The notes under the pieces: generated by a model
The model's database searches: none
Told to the model about the DNA's origin: nothing
The model's input: only the letters and a program-made list of their open reading frames with translations
Source: Psettodes erumei
Taxonomy: Eukaryota > Chordata > Actinopteri > Pleuronectiformes > Psettodidae
Length of the DNA stretch: 64,000 nt
Direction: 5' to 3'
NCBI GenBank assembly: GCA_016785225.1
Contig: JAFBJZ010000372.1
Location: forward strand, 1 to 64,000
Position numbers and translations under genes: made by a program
In this document: positions 47,301 through 59,810 of the stretch, piece after piece
Layout: each line of letters begins with the position of its first letter
How positions within the stretch are numbered: the first letter of the stretch is position 1

Positions 47301-49408
47301 GAGGGGCGTTGGGGGCTAAAATAAGTTTAAGAGTTAGTATGGCGGAAAGACGACGAGTATAATTTTAAAGTGCGTATGTCCGATTGCTTCGCAGTGGCAA
47401 TACGATTACGAAGAATAAACGATGGGATTTTAATGGATTATGGCATAATTCAGTGGCCAATAATGGGGTGGCCACGTTCGTTAACGCAACGTTTAATTCG
47501 GCCGTGCGAGTGGAGACGCCAGTGAATTCCATTAACAAAACAAATTAGCATTAGCTTAGCCTCCCTTCCTCTTGTGCCAAAGTGTATTCGTCGGTAACAT
47601 TAGCCGACGAGCATTAGCTAACAAGCTAATGTTGCTAAGTTAGCCCGAAAAAACGGGCCTGTCGTTAGCCCAAAGACAATCGCTTGGACGTTTCACCTGC
47701 GTTATTACACCAGTTGTCACCACACACACAAACACGCGAGCGAATTAACGTTAATTAGTGAGTTAACTCAGAAAGGGGGCAAGTTATCAACCGAAGCGTT
47801 ATAAACGTTGAATTGGCGAGTATGGCGGTTAAACTGAGCAGCTGTTTCGATCACGTCTCCTCTTTTCCTTCAGACAAGTTGGCTTGAGTCGACTGACCGT
47901 TGATTGTGAGAAAGTAAGAAAAAAATACAGGGAATAACGTTATCCCAAGTTGCTATTTGGCCTCCCAGTTGGCGTTGTCGTGTCAACATGGCGTTCTTTA
48001 CCTCTGTACTCGTTTTCCAGAAAAGGCGAATTTAATCCCTCTGACAGAAAAAAAGGAAAAAGAAACCCCGGGCTTTTTGTGTAAAAGCACAGGACAAATA
48101 AATAATTTCATTTAAATATGATTGTAGAATTACTCGACCTTTCGTCAGTCAGGAGACTGTTGTGTTCGTGGTTGGTAGTTGGGGAGTTTGGATGGACAGT
48201 CATGCTTTCCACAGCCATTTCCTCTCGCTACATTGAGGTGCAAAAAATTACAACTCGACACTGGAATCTGCTGTCTTATGCGTCACTTCACTAGGATCTA
48301 CTTGTTTTGGTTTTAGGAAGAGTTTCAGTTCATAGTAGGTAATTCTCCACTACAGTTGTAATAGAAATATGATGAAATTGAGTCCTGACGTTCTCCGTCC
48401 TACTGTAGCGATGTGAAATGACGACTGATGAACTTAAAATGGCTGACTGTCTTCTCCAAGGAGAAAGGGGCGTGTTTCTCCGAGAATTACATCATGACGA
48501 ATAACGTTTGCGCCTCACGGAAATTACCGATTGTGAAAACGACGAAGTAAATATGCCCCCGAGTTTGACTCGCAGGTACTTGCAGCGCAAACCGCCATTA
48601 CATAGCGTTTAAACAATTACAGATGAATTAAGCATGGATTTAAACACAGAATATGTCCATCTAAGATGGGATTCATCTTGTGAGCGCTGTAAGCGCCCCC
48701 AAGTCCCCCAAGATGAATAAAAACATCGGCACAAGCACCCGAAAAATATAATCATTAAAATATCTAAAGGGCCTTACCTTTTAAGACTTCGTCAAATAGG
48801 CACCTGTCTAGTGCCCCCACTGCTCATTTATCTGTTTGTGCGAGATAAAGCACCTGGAGGCACAACAATCCCCTTCCTTCGACACGGGCGGTTGCTGCCC
48901 TGTCCGTAAAAGACCAAAACCGGGGAAAAATTTACCCAATACAGCCTAGCCGTTTGACAATGCCCTCAGTTGTTTGGTACAGGTAAAAACTGTGGAGCAA
49001 GGGATAAAGTTTGCACTCTTGGTTTAATGCTACACGGGAGGTCTTTATCGTCAGTTATCTATAGACAAATGACAAATTATTTGGGTACCTGGCTATTTTA
49101 TGTACACACCGCTGGTTAAACACTTTTAAACCAAGGGGACAAACTCCATGATGTGAAATCAAGTACAACGCATTATCTGAACGATGTAAGAAATCAAAAG
49201 GAAAATATTCTGAAATCAAAAGTGTTATAAAAAGCGTTTGAGAAATGATTAACAATGTGAGAAATGAATGGAAAAGATGTCTTTTGTTTGCTCTGGTGAC
49301 GTCATAACCCAGCGCCCATTCAGCGGGATTGTCGCGGCATTTGAAACATCTGTACCTGTACAATACAATCATTTTACACCGTAATCGCCGTTTTTAGAGG
49401 GAATCGAA
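44302..49408. other. zc3h4 intron 1 and the zc3h4-sae1 upstream region
   Basis: No coding exon is secure here. The zc3h4 transcription start should lie at about 47.3-49.3 kb, where CpG increases and ATGGCGG/CGCCAT motifs of YY1 type occur (47339, 47822, 47988). TTAGC/GCTAA words cluster at 47547-47645. The sae1 promoter must be in the last few hundred bases before 49409. G-rich homopolymer runs occur at 45.39-45.42 and 46.91-47.11 kb. Confidence 0.45.
48002..48111 (-). other. weak candidate for zc3h4 first coding exon
   Basis: From an ATG at 48111-48109 a minus-strand frame stays open for 36 codons plus two bases and ends at AGAG|gtaaag (48002/48001). This is the phase needed by the exon starting at 44301. 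However, the peptide (MKLFICPVLLHKKPG start) is unlike the proline-rich human N terminus, so it may be chance. Otherwise the first in-frame ATG inside the resolved exon is at 44234. Confidence 0.15.
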
Positions 49409-52400
49409 ATGATCGATACGATCGAGAAGGAGGACCCGGTCATCAGCGAGGAGGAGGCGGCACAGTACGACCGTCAGATCCGATTGTGGGGGCTGGATGC
49501 CCAGAAGAGGTCAGTTAGCTTAGTTAGCTCTCCAGGCTAACCGGCGCAGCGGAGGGCTCGTCGCGCTCAGTGCCCCACCGGTCGAGAGAAAAAGTTTTCA
49601 AATCATTAATCTGCATGAAATTAGGATTTAGTGGTAGTTGTTGTATGGAGTGGGTGGAATCGATTATTTTGTAGGGCATAACTTTGCATTGTCCATATAG
49701 TCGTACTGTGGCGTGGAGAAAACACCCCCCCCCAAAAAAAAAAATGGAGTTGAAAGAGAAAGTCCAGAGGATGAGTTACATTACCGTATACGTTACATAT
49801 ATATATAGTAAATAGTCACAGGACACCTTTAATACTCGGTGCTAACGACATATACAAACGTGGTCTCGGACCTTTGGATATATCAAAAGGAGATTAATTT
49901 ACCAGTTTGTTCCACACTACATCACATTCCTAAGCGTACAGTGGGCAGTGAACATGCAATGACTTCCTGTCTTCATCCTGTTTGTTTGAATGTTTTACAG
50001 GTTGCGAGGGTCCCGTGTGCTCCTGGTGGGTTTGGGTGGTCTGGGGGCTGAAGTGGCCAAAAACCTGATCCTGGCTGGAGTCAAAGGACTCACTCTGCTG
50101 GATCATGAACAGGTACACACGGTTGCTTACGGAGAGGATATGAGCTTTAGTTTAAATCCAGATGTGTTTGCTTCAGCTGACATCTCTCTGATATATTAAT
50201 TGCCCATGAAAACAATGGACTGGTTTGTGTTGAAGTCTTTGCACTGTTACACATGTCCAGTAGATGGTGGCAAATGATAAAAGAAACCAGTTATCTTTAT
50301 AGTCTCTACTTTGCAATAGCAGCTTAATTCATATAGTCTTAACAATGACTTTTAATCATATCATCTGTGTGTTTGGCCTTTCTGGTTCTGTGTAACTCTA
50401 TAATTGCTAAGTATTTGAAAAAACACGTTTTTAAATGAATTTGAACAGTGTCAATTGTCTTCACATGCACACAAAGCCTTGAAGCTGCACGTTTAGGAAA
50501 ATCACAGTCCTCACCCTGCTATGTCGCCCCTATTTGTGCGTCGACTAGGTGTCGGAGGAGACATGTCGCGCTCAGTTCCTGGTTCCGGTGACAGCTCAGG
50601 GTCAGAATCGGGCCCAGGCCTCTCTGGAGCGAGCGCAGAACCTCAACCCAATGGTGGAGGTCCACGCCGACCCAGACAGAGTCGAAGACAAACCGGACGA
50701 CTTCTTCCTGCAGTTTGATGCCGTGAGTGGAAATGAGAGTTCAATTGAGACATTCAGAGACAGACTGCATAGAATTACAGCTGCATTCACATTCCATACA
50801 ACGTCAACAAGTACGTGGGAGATTTTAGAGCTCAGCTGAATGATTTGGCTTTAAAGCACATTTCTCTAAGACTGTAAAGCAGATTCCTCAAGCGAGCGCC
50901 CTGTCTGGTATCGCTCAGTGTGACCACTAGGTGGCGCCTGCAGCACATGATAAACACTCTCAGCGCTTCGCTCCATCAGGTCCTCAGGACCAGAACACCT
51001 GCTTTAAGCTCATTTCTATCAAATGGGGCTACAGTAAAGGTATTAACATGGCTGTTTTATTCAGGAAACAGTAAATGTCACATTTGGTCTTGAATGTCTT
51101 TCATCCTACTGGTTTGTGATATAATTAGCCTGTTGATTACATAATGAGGACAGTTGCTGGTGTAAGGCCTGTGTTTGCCTTACATGGTCCTGCAGGGTTC
51201 ACAGCAGTGCTCATCAGTGGGAGGAGAATGGCACCAACTCTACTTTGACTCATTGTGGAGACATTTCAAAATGCAGGGCTCTTTGTTGGCTCTTAAATAT
51301 TTGTATTCACGTATTACTTTGCTTAAAAGTGAGCTGCGCATGACAAAATATTATGTTAAATGTGTTAGAGTATATTAGGACAAAAATGCACTTTTTTACA
51401 TTGGACACTGGATCTGAAACAGAAATAAAATAGAATTGTAGCTGACAGGTTCAAGCGTTGAATTTAAATTACATTTTTCTTTAAATTTACCAACTGAGAT
51501 GAGAAAATTCAGCCCTGCCACTGACCTGCAGCCTGTCCTGACTCCTACACCGCTGACCCAGTATGGATGCGAGCGTCCCCAAACCCCATTAAAATTTAAA
51601 TTCAGGGTGTCCTCGCTGCATTTTAAATCCTGTGTGCTGGAGCAGAGTCGCCAAGTTGAGAAAACACAAACTTTTACTGCATCACAACTTCTGGAATTGT
51701 CTGATCCCCTGACATCAGTAAACTTACTCTAGTACTTCTAAACCAATGTACATATTATATAAGATTATATCTTTATTTAAGATGAGCAATAAATGGGTGA
51801 TTGTATTATTTTTTGGGGTAACACAATACAGGTTACTTCAGCATTCATTTCCACACACATACACACTGAATCTCAGGTTTATCATTGCTGACAGGAGGAA
51901 TGTATTTGAACACCATCAGAAGAATAACAGGGAGACCCCCCCCCCCTGTTGTGTCTGAGTTGTCGGCAGTCTTCCTCCCTCGGGGGGTGCTAAGGGAGGG
52001 TCAGCAGGAGGGAGGCGGGAGAGCGGGACGTGAGGAAGACGAGGGCGATATCGTTGGGACGGAGTGAAGTGAGGACGGGATGAGATGCATGTTAGTAGGA
52101 CAAAGGGAGGGAGGAGAAGGCGGGATGATTTAAAAGGCTAGAGATAAAAAAAAAACATGGTGGGGGGGGCTCCCTCTCTCTCTGTGCTGTAGACTGCTTG
52201 TCGCTTTTATCTGCTTCCATGGATGTATCTGCGTGTGGCTCAGCGGGAAGATGGAGGGTGATTAAAGCGAAGCGGCTGGAGTGCGCTCACAGTTTTCACA
52301 CGAGAAGCCTAATTACTGAAGGATGAACACAACAGAGAGGCAGACACCGTCCATCTGGTACCTGCAGTCCTTCCTTTGACTTTCTTCCAGGAAGGAACAG

Positions 52401-52963
52401 AGAACGCACCACATAGATAATGAAAGTCTGACAAATGTGCGACTCTTTCTGCTTCTTGAAGACTCAAAGCACATGGGACTTTTTTTTTTTACTCAATCCA
52501 TTATCGATTTTTTTTCTTTTTCCACTGCTTTTCTTCTGAGAAGTGCCAAAACAACAAAATGTCTCATGTGAAATAACTAGCCTTGTTCTTGTATATTATT
52601 TCAGTTCCCTTTTTGTTTTCCTCCATCACTTCCTTGTTTTTTGATGCTGTTATCCCACACTCTGATAACACCTGCGTATCATCTCTAGGAAGGAGGAAGG
52701 TGGAGGTGAGCGCCCAGTCTTGCATGTCCTCCAGGACGTCCCTCCTTTTAAAAAAAAAAAAAAAAAAAAAAGTTACTGCTGTTTGCATCAAAGCTGAAAC
52801 TGGGACATCTTGTTTTGCACTTTGACCCCGGTCTTCCTGCTGCTGTGTGGGGCTCAGTGATGCCAAAGATGCAGCATCGCTCTTATCAGCGAGCTGAGGG
52901 TGTTTCGGGTGGGCTGGACTGGGTCAGCGGGATAAGGTGGACCCAGCCCCCGCCGGCCAGTTG

Positions 52964-52999
<36 letters not shown>

Positions 53000-54265
53000 A
53001 TTCCAGTGTCAGTGTTTGGTTGCTCGCCCACTGCTGTAGGTGTGTCTCTGTCAGATTGGCAGCTGACCAGCGAGTGTTCGCAGTTGTGTTGTTGTTGTTC
53101 CAACTATCCAACAGACTTCAAGTTACATTTGTTTTTTTTTTGTTTTTTTTTAAGGATTGCAGACAGTTTTCATAATTAGAATATGTCTGGCTGTCCCTTA
53201 GGGAGTAAATGGAAGACAACATTTCATATTTTCTGTTATTGTAAGCAGTTGTATTGTTATGTTAATGGAATGGAAATGAGTGGATAACAGCACAAAAACA
53301 AAACGGCAGGGTGGTGGTAGAGGAGGAGGAGCTGGTGCCCAACAGAGCCACACAGTGGGAGTTCACTTTCATCCAATTTCATTTTTTACAGATTCAAATT
53401 TGAAAAAAGGGTATATAAAGTACAAACATTACTCTGTATAAGTAAACTGTATCTTATCAACAGCAAGAGCTCAGTGAACCTTTGCCATCTCTGCACACAT
53501 GGTGTATAAATCTGCCCTGGAGACAAGTTGAACACACAGTGAGGAAGTAACAGGTTTAACCTTGGTTAACTTTGCCCCATGACCCTCCTGACCCCTGAAG
53601 TAACCACATGTGCAGTACAGAGAGGCCGCGGTCCGCTGACCTTTGCCCTGTGTGTTTTTGTTGTCTTTCCCTCAGGTGTGTCTGACAGGCTGCTCCAGAG
53701 ACCTGATGGTGCGGGTCGACCAGCTCTGCTCTCAGCGCAGCATCAAGGTCTTCTGTGGCGACGTCTACGGTTACTATGGTTACATGTTCTGTAACCTGGG
53801 ACGGGAGCACAACTACGTCGAGTGAGTGCGGGCGGCGGTTGACGGGTTGATGTGCCTTGCTCTACGGCACTGCAGCAGTGCGGGTGATATTGACGGAAAG
53901 AGAAATTTGTTGTTTTTTTGCGCAATACATATTAAATGTGTTTATGGCAGTTTATTAAGTTCAGTGAGTTTTACCACGTTACTGTAAACGAGCCTTGAAG
54001 TCAAAGAAAATACTACATGAAAGTCCGTTACACTTCCTTTGTGAAAGACCTAAATCTCATCTCCTGTCTAATCAATTCTTTAGGGAGAAGCCTAAAGTAG
54101 TGAAGCCCACCAGAGATTCCAACGACGGCCCGGAGGCAAAGAAAGCCAAAGTCGACCCCAACGAAACCACCATGGTGAAAAAGGTAGGAGGATGAAGAAC
54201 ATATTTCACTGCCAAATAGTTTCTATTTTCTCCTGCTAGCAAAAGAGCTGTCATATAAATACACT

Positions 54266-54302
<37 letters not shown>

Positions 54303-56597
54303 GTATACATATGTTTTCCATCTAACTGGCTCCATGAAACAACTGTATGGGTGGGGAGTAACATGACTTCCTTAGAGGGCTGGAGGTACTCAAGTGAAAA
54401 TGTCAAGATTCGAGAAGTGGAAAATATTGAGAAAATTACACAGAATGGGAAAAAAAACCTTTATCTTACAAACATTAAATAGTTTTAAGCAGTATTATCT
54501 GCTTAATTAATTTTCGAGAATATTTGTTCTGAAACAGGATTTGTGGGCACGAGTGTAATTTATCTCAAATGTACTTGTATTTTGATATTTATGATAAAAA
54601 ATGAATCCACCTAAATTAAAATTTTGCCAGACATATTTATATTTGTCCCTAAAGAAAAAAGTAATTTTTCTTTTTTTAAAAAAAAATTCTCCAACCAATC
54701 AGACGGCCAGTTTCTGCAACCTGAAGGAGGCTCTGGAGGTTGATTGGACGAGTGAGAAGGCCAAAGCCGGCCTGAAGCGAACACCGGTGGACTACTTCCT
54801 GCTTCACGGTAATTTAAACGTGTCATTTACAAAGCAAGTAAAAACACAAAGGGTTCTGAGGCAGCAGCTTCGAAATGTGAAAATTAGCTCCTTCCTCCCT
54901 GGTGACATTTGTCCAAAACAACGTCCAGACGTTCTTGAATGCAGTGATTTGTTTCGCTGAAGTTGGTCATATCTAATTTTTTCTTAGATAAATGAGCGGT
55001 AAAATAACACCAGAGGTCTTCTGAATTTCTGTGTGGGAGGCAGGAGACAAACAAAATTTCCATACAGAGAGCTGGTCAAATATCACAAAGAAAAGTCTAA
55101 AAAAAAAGAAAAGGATAGAAATTTGAAACTGAGAATGCGTAGGAACGCTGCAGCGAGACCGAACCGAAACATGTAGCATGAACATGCAAAATGGCTGGTT
55201 TGCAGTTCAGATGCTGAGCTGTCATTGCACGTGCGTGGAAACAGCAGATCATATCGGTCAGAGGTTTGGTGTGTGTGTGTGTGTGTGTGTGTGGGGTATC
55301 AGTAGCTGCACCCACAGTCCTACACATGACCGGTGAGTGGTTTAGGAGCCAGCGACCCTGACGACCTTTTTGACCCTTTAAATGAATCTGAATGGGACCT
55401 TCCTGTTTTTCAGGTTATTTACAGTGTTTGATGACCTTTTCTTAAGAGCCATTATTGCCCCTCCTGTCACCTGGCCCCCACAGCCCATCCCCCTTCACAC
55501 GAGTTTCCATCACAGGCCGACCATGGCCAGTCATGTGCACTGAGCGTAGAACAGAGAATGGCACGACAACAGGAAAGCACCAGAGTGGTTAGTGGGTGCA
55601 CACCAGGGAATTCTGATCTCTGGCTGTAAATGCAGTAAATAGTCAACATTAAAATCAGCCTCGGCAGGATGCGTTGGTCACAGGCGTGAAATGATGCAGC
55701 AGTGTTCTGCAAGTCAATACCATAGTTGTCCCTGTTCAGGTTTTCTTTGCAAACTCTTCTCAGTTTCATTTGGTATTTTGTTTACAGTGAGCAGCACTGA
55801 TTTCAACTAATAATAATTATGCATTTTCAAGACAGAAATTAGCTAGTGACAGCCAGGTGCAGTCATGTGACTGCGGCGGGTCTCCGGGCATCTCGGCGGG
55901 TTCATTTTAGGTTTGAAACCCACCCACTGTACTCTGGACTTGTCTGCACCCTCCAGTTTCCTGAGTGGAAACTCTCTAGTTCTTGTTTTTGTTTTTTAAT
56001 TTGAACAAAAGCTAGACAGGAGGCAGTGTTATTATTCCTTCGCAGTTTCTATAATTGGAGCCAGCGGTTGTTGTTTTGGGCGACTGATGAGGAAGTGGTT
56101 CTTCCTCTGTTACAACGCTTCCTGTCTCACTAGGAACACTCGGGTGATCTGAACCGCGGGGGGTGTGGTTGTCTGTGTGCGTTGTGCTTATCGTCATTAG
56201 AATCTTGTATCTTTTCTAACATATAAATGCAGGCAGTTGGAGTAGACGCAGTGACCAACAGGAGAAAAGCTGAATATAAGACATTTTGCATGTGTTGCGG
56301 TATAAAAATTAAAAAAATGAAATAAATCCTCCTCAAAGCCGAGTCTTACTTTGACCAACAGATACTGTTAATTTTATTTGACCTTTGCATGCAGGTTTCA
56401 ACAGCGGGGGCCATCTCAGATACCCCCCCACCCCTGTAATGTACACGTGTAGCTTTCGAGATAAAATCGTTGTTCCATCGGTGCAGACATTATTATAATC
56501 TGTGATGAAATTCAGTTTGATTTCCTGCCTGGCACAGACCTGCAAAGTGTCTCCTATAAAGGGCAGAGTCGAGGTGCGAAAATGATTCATCGCCACT

Positions 56598-56686
<89 letters not shown>

Positions 56687-59582
56687 TGTATCTGTGTGTG
56701 TGTGTGTGTGTGGTGGAAATGGCTGTGGGAGGACTTCCTCATGTGGTTTTAAGTTAATGGACGAACAGGAAACGCGGGGGCGACATGTTGATGTGTGTGC
56801 CTGGGTGGTGCCGACGGAGGAGACGGTTGCTGTTTGAATTATCATTCGTGACTAAATCAAGTGAAGGCTTTTGATTTTTCATTTCTCTTAAGAGATGGGA
56901 AGGAGTTGTCCCCCCCCACCCTAATACTGCCTTGCCGAAGGTGTGTGTGTGTGTGTGTGTGTGCGCGTGCCAACTTGTTGTGGGGAAACGTGGGTTTAAT
57001 CGGATGAAATGGTCGATGGTGCAACCGCACACCTTCTCTTATCTTATGCTGTTTCAAAGTCTGCAGCAGTCGAGAGATGCCATCTTTCCGTAAGATGACA
57101 ATTCGCCGGTGGAAGTTACTTGAAAGCATGATGAAATTATAAATGGCAATACTGCAATAGATGATGTGGAAAATATTGCTTTAGGAGAAATGGCTTAAAC
57201 TTGTTTCCAGCCTCCTCAACTGTCATTTCTTTCTCCTGCTCTTCCCCTTCCTGCAGTTCTGCTGAAGTTTCGCACGGACAAGGGCCGCGACCCCGACCCA
57301 CAGTCCTTTGCGGGAGACAGTCAGCTCCTGAGGCAGATCCGCGACGACGTCCTCGAGGCCCTGGCGGTCAGCAGCGACCTCCTGAGCGATGACTTCAGCA
57401 GGTACGCAGCGTCTTCAGCCGTCTCCTGACTTGAATTTTTACACGTGCGAGATACTGAGTTGGCCAATTCCCTCACACAGGAAGCGGAGACTCACGTGAG
57501 AATTCACGTGAAGCCGGCGCTTCAGTGTCTCTAAAGCAACAGAAGGGCTTACCCGCCCACAAAACCAGTGTCCTCACCCTGCACTGTAAATATGTTTATC
57601 ATTTAAAAGAATATGATGCAATATTTCAGTGCCCTAAGGAGACACTTCCATCACCACCAGCTAAACAAAGATTTCAGTCTAAAAGAAAAAATCATCAGTT
57701 TTAGTCTGAAGCAAGTCGTCTTTTTACACAAACACAACGCTGTGCTGTTATCAACTGCTGCACAATAAACTTAAACTTTTAACACAGACTGAGGATCGAT
57801 AAAACTCAAGTGGCCGTCTGCAGATCTGTTACCCTCTGTATTCCTGAGTTATGTTTCCTGGCTGCAATTCTACTTCTGCTTCTACTGTCTCCTTTTTTTT
57901 TTTGTGAAATGAACCTATTGCAATGCAAGCACACCTTGACTCGAAGCTGAATGGTCATTAATCACGAGATTAATGATGCAGGTTAGAGTTGAATCACTGC
58001 ACTTTCACACCCACGCGCCGCGGAGGTCGGACAGCGTGTCGATGTTTTCCCACACGTGTAATAACCTGTTTCGCTGTCGTGTTTTGCGGTCGGACATCTT
58101 CCCCTTTAGCGCCGTCTGTACCATCCTCTGCAGGAGGACCGCACGAGTCGAGTGGTTCATGTTTCCTTGTCCCGTCTGTCCTCAGCTACTGCTTCTCTGA
58201 GATGTCTCCAGTGTGCGCTGTCATGGGAGGAGTTCTGGGACAGGAAGTTGTCAAGGTGAGCGTGTGAACATTAGGAGAAATCCGATGCATCGCACGATGT
58301 TCAGAAAGAGATGGATCGGTCCGGTGACAGGTGGCCGCTCGGCTGGTTCTGGGTCAGATCCAGAGGAAGCAGCAGTGGCTCTGCTCTGTGTAGTGTGACG
58401 CTCCGGCAGCAGCCTCTCGACGGAGAAAGCATTTACGCTGACGTCGGGCTGAATGACATTAGAAAAAAAACTGTATAACTGAACAGTTCAGCTGTAGTAT
58501 TTCTGTAGTAGTCCTGTTTTCAAAAGGACTCTGTGGTGATATTTGAAAGTAAAATTTAAAAAATACAGAACTGTGAAATGCACGGAAAATTTAATAATTA
58601 TGTGAATTTGAAGAAATGAAATGAAAATAGATATGTTAGTAAATATATGAAGACAAAGACCACATAATAACATGATGTATACACCCTGTAGGGCATCATT
58701 CCTTTTTGAAGTTTTGTAATCAGTCATCCCTTCATTGGTTTTACCGTAAAAAATTTTAACTTCAAGAAAAACGACTTAAAATAATTAATATGAGTTCATG
58801 TGTTTCCTCTGATGAGAATCCATAGACTGACTAAATCATTACAATTCATCTCACACATTAAAAAAAAAACTACTATCATTATTTAACGCACAAAGTCTAC
58901 CACACACACAGAAAACGGGCTCGTCTCTCTGTACGTGACCTCAATGAGGTTTCACTGAGAGAATCAGAAATAGCTTTTCTCTGAGCCTGGGGCACGATGG
59001 AGCTCAGACTGGGGGTAAACAGAGGAGTTCAGGTCAGGGTAAGAGTGCATGGGGGGGGGTACTGACAGTTCAGAGTCAGACTCACATTATGTTGGCATGA
59101 GGCCAACCTGCCGTCTCCATGATGATGATGATGATGATGATGATGAAACTCACTGCAACTGGCTGCAATCTGACTGATTTCACTCACACACGCCGCAAAC
59201 TGGACTCTGAACTGTTGAAGAACTTCATAAGTGAGACAGGCGGGCGCGGTGTCGGCCCGCAGGCCTTCAGAAAACAGAAAGCTGCCAGTGAAACTCTTCA
59301 CTCTGGTCAAACTGGTTGCCGCGCAAAAACAACCACTTAGTCAACTTGAAAGATTTACAAGGCAAAAGGTCAAGAAACGAAACAGTAAAGATGAATTTAG
59401 ATGAAAAATTACTCTTACACACTTACTCTTCATAACAACAACAACAACAACAACAACCCCTTCTCCCTGTCCCTGTCTGTCTTTTCAAGGCTCTCTCCCA
59501 AAGAGACGCTCCACACCGGAACTTCTTCTTCTTCGATGGTCGTAAAGGAAACGGCGTGGTCGACTACTTCGGGCCAAACTAG
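49409..59582 (+). CDS. sae1: SUMO-activating enzyme subunit 1 (SAE1/Aos1), 9 coding exons
   Basis: SAE1 pairs with UBA2 to form the SUMO E1, which adenylates the SUMO C terminus and passes it as a thioester to UBC9; the catalytic cysteine is on UBA2. Exons: 49409-49509, 50001-50112, 50549-50722, 53676-53821, 54084-54183, 54703-54808, 57257-57401, 58186-58255, 59490-59582. Phases all join, giving 348 aa (human 346). Seen: EEEAAQYDRQIRLWGLDAQKR with the conserved arginine of the E1 family, the nucleotide-fold loop LLVGLGGLGAEVAKNLILAG followed by LLDHEQV, ERAQNLNPMVEV, the acidic-to-basic linker before ETTMVKK, KEALEVDW, FRTDKGRDP, and the end FFFFDGRKGNGVVDYFGPN. The start codon follows a stop-containing leader and matches the family length. 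Large introns 3 (50723-53675) and 6 (54809-57256) contain repeats only. Confidence 0.97.
50257..50272 (+). promoter_or_regulatory. CTCF-like motif in sae1 intron 2
   Basis: CCAGTAGATGGTGGCA fits the CTCF core with one weak position. It is in the same orientation as the stronger match about 670 bp downstream. Confidence 0.3.
50924..50938 (+). promoter_or_regulatory. CTCF-like binding site in sae1 intron 3
   Basis: CCACTAGGTGGCGCC is a strong match to the CTCF consensus and is followed by the usual TGCAG-type flank. Binding is inferred from the motif. Confidence 0.5.
52968..52998 (+). repeat. (CA)n microsatellite
   Basis: Pure CA tract in sae1 intron 3. An A21-type homopolymer is also present near 52750 in the same intron. 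Confidence 0.95.
54263..54302 (+). repeat. compound (CA)n(TA)n microsatellite
   Basis: CA repeat passing directly into AT repeat, in sae1 intron 5. Confidence 0.95.
55268..55293 (+). repeat. (GT)n microsatellite
   Basis: Pure GT tract in sae1 intron 6. Confidence 0.95.
56600..56711 (+). repeat. (GT)n microsatellite, about 112 bp, the longest in the window
   Basis: GT repeat with two short interruptions near 56685-56695, in sae1 intron 6. A further (GT)n tract lies at about 56940-56963. Confidence 0.97.
59119..59145 (+). repeat. (ATG)n triplet microsatellite
   Basis: Nine ATG units in sae1 intron 8. They give a Met run on one strand and a His run on the other, both within spurious open frames. 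Confidence 0.95.
59434..59456 (+). repeat. (AAC)n triplet microsatellite
   Basis: Short AAC tract about 35 bp upstream of the last sae1 exon, just before its polypyrimidine tract. Confidence 0.9.
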
Positions 59583-59786
59583 ACACCTGTGCACGGGACA
59601 ATTTTAAACACACAAACACGTACATGTCCAACAAACCTCTCCCCCGCCCTTTTCTGTCAGAATATTTATATCAGTGCTTGCTCCAAGAGTCGTCAAACTT
59701 CTTCTGTGGTTTTGTCATTTGATCCATTTTCCCACAGAATCGGACACTTTCTGAAACACATTGGGTTGTTTTTTTTTACATTTGCT

Positions 59787-59792
59787 AATAAA
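59787..59792 (+). terminator. sae1: poly(A) signal AATAAA of sae1
   Basis: Canonical hexamer 205 bp after the sae1 stop, preceded by a T-rich run. It gives a short 3' UTR (59583 to about 59810). Confidence 0.65.
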
Positions 59793-59810
59793 ACATTGTT
59801 TAGTAAAAGG

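Noticed and set aside
48776..48860. Good minus-strand donor (AAAAG|gtaagg near 48780) as zc3h4 exon 1
   Set aside because: In the phase required by the next exon the frame meets a TGA four codons before the donor, and the nearest ATG is not in frame; it could still be a non-coding exon.
56333..56845. 170-codon minus-strand open frame
   Set aside because: Created by the long GT microsatellite (His-Thr run) in sae1 intron 6.
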